A stretch of DNA of 15,431 nt from an uncultured Dysosmobacter sp. (GTDB lineage Bacteria > Bacillota > Clostridia > Oscillospirales > Oscillospiraceae), in assembly GCA_934636905.1 (NCBI GenBank), contig CAKUBJ010000038.1, forward strand, positions 1 to 15,431. Direction: 5' to 3'. Positions 15,164 through 15,431 of the stretch are shown one piece after another. Position numbers and translations under genes: made by a program. The notes beneath the pieces are model-generated. The model made no database searches. It saw nothing but the letters and a program-made list of their open reading frames with translations, and was not told where the DNA came from. Within the stretch, counting starts at the first letter, position 1. Every line of letters starts with the position of its first letter.

Positions 15164-15228
15164 CCCTGCCAGACCGGCAGGGCGTTCCGGAATCCATTGG
15201 GGCGGTCAGGGAAAACCGGGCGCGGAGC
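15164..15228 (-). other. Structured 5' leader of cls
   Basis: Two hairpins can form in the leader RNA. One has stem CCCTGCC/GGCAGGG around five bases (15164-15182). The other has an outer GGGAAA/TTTCCC stem enclosing GCGCG-GCTC-CGCGC (about 15209-15240). Such GC-rich folds may slow translation or affect RNA decay. I recognise no known riboswitch class. Confidence 0.35.
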
Positions 15229-15260
15229 CGCGCATTTCCCGCCTGCCGCCGAACACAATG

Positions 15261-15289
15261 ATTATAGCAGGTTTTCCCCCCGGCTTCAA
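15261..15289 (-). promoter_or_regulatory. Predicted cls promoter
   Basis: TTGAAG (15289-15284), a 17-base spacer and a perfect TATAAT (15266-15261) lie on the minus strand, with TGC in front of the hexamer. This is the strongest promoter in the window by consensus. It lies just after a terminator-like palindrome, so cls and the following gene form an independent transcription unit. Confidence 0.85.
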
Positions 15290-15311
15290 CCGGGATTCCC
15301 GGTTTTGGCAG

Positions 15312-15355
15312 AAAAAGCCTGCCTGTGCAGTCCGGCCGGACTGCACAGGCAGGCT
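15312..15355 (-). terminator. 40 bp perfect palindrome with T-run, probable terminator
   Basis: Positions 15316-15355 are a perfect palindrome with half-site AGCCTGCCTGTGCAGTCCGG. On the minus strand it is followed by TTTTTCTG. It would end transcription arriving from a gene beyond the right edge of the window, before the cls promoter. It abuts the conserved repeat module and takes the place of the third hairpin seen in the left copy. Confidence 0.75.
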
Positions 15356-15431
15356 CAGCGTGTCGAAAAAGTCTTTTCGCCCCGCTGAACCAGTTTTCAG
15401 AACTTTACAAAAGTTCTGAAAACTGTAGATT
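15354..15431 (-). repeat. Right copy of the edge-flanking composite palindromic repeat
   Basis: Read on the minus strand this copy has the same order as the left one: a near-perfect palindrome (15424-15392, arms AGTTTTCAGAACTTT with a three-base centre), a three-base spacer, and the module of 35 bases (15388-15354) identical to 41-75. Differences from the left copy are confined to the palindrome centre, the spacer and the outermost bases. No ORF lies in it. It may continue past the window end. Confidence 0.85.

Noticed and set aside
1..15431. CRISPR array, tRNA, rRNA, insertion sequence or prophage genes
   Set aside because: No regularly spaced repeats, cloverleaf sequences, transposase/integrase motifs or phage-like proteins were recognised.
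1..15431. A composite transposon with the edge repeats as ends
   Set aside because: The interior is conserved housekeeping genes with no transposase, so the inverted repeats are better read as two dispersed copies.

Overview
This 15.4 kb window looks like chromosome from a GC-rich Clostridia lineage, most likely an Oscillospiraceae/Ruminococcaceae-type gut Firmicute. The grounds are the gene order (tig-clpP-clpX-lon-engB and rplS-lepB-rbgA-rnhB-yraN), Firmicute-type proteins such as RbgA/YlqF, strong AGGAGG ribosome binding sites and GC-biased codon use. The genus is not identified. All fourteen convincing protein genes lie on the minus strand, so transcription runs from high to low coordinates. 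No rRNA, tRNA, CRISPR, insertion sequence or phage gene was seen.

Layout, in order of transcription. (1) A two-gene unit, cls (cardiolipin synthase) then a TtcA-like tRNA thiolation enzyme, starts at a sigma-A-type promoter near 15261-15289. (2) rplS (ribosomal protein L19) has its own promoter (12620-12648) and a clear intrinsic terminator (about 12127-12155). (3) A seven-gene operon starts at a promoter at 12076-12104: lepB (signal peptidase I), rbgA (50S assembly GTPase), a membrane-anchored Ig-like protein, rnhB (RNase HII), yraN, thrC (threonine synthase) and a metallophosphoesterase. Genes are separated by at most about 34 bases, or overlap. (4) A proteostasis operon starts at an extended -10 promoter (6727-6755): tig (trigger factor), clpP, clpX, lon and engB. 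It puts a ribosome-bound chaperone, both subunits of ClpXP, Lon and a 50S assembly GTPase under linked control. Stem-loops sit in the tig-clpP and clpX-lon gaps and may set relative expression.

The most unusual feature is at the two edges. The first ~75 bases and the last ~78 bases are the same composite palindromic element in opposite orientations. Each copy has a 32-33 bp palindrome, a hairpin module of 35 identical bases, and then a third hairpin whose sequence differs completely between copies. On the right copy the third hairpin is a perfect 40 bp palindrome with a T-run, which looks like a terminator. This is probably a dispersed, multi-copy intergenic element, and the window may be an assembly contig that ends at two of its copies.

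Other points worth a look are a tandem pair of CATGGG/CCCATG inverted repeats just downstream of the tig promoter, structured leaders on rplS and cls, an Arg-to-Ala change in the GRG motif of RNase HII, the absence of lonB between clpX and lonA, and a threonine biosynthesis gene inside a housekeeping operon. The coding content is otherwise ordinary; I found no evidence of a new defence or mobile system among the genes.
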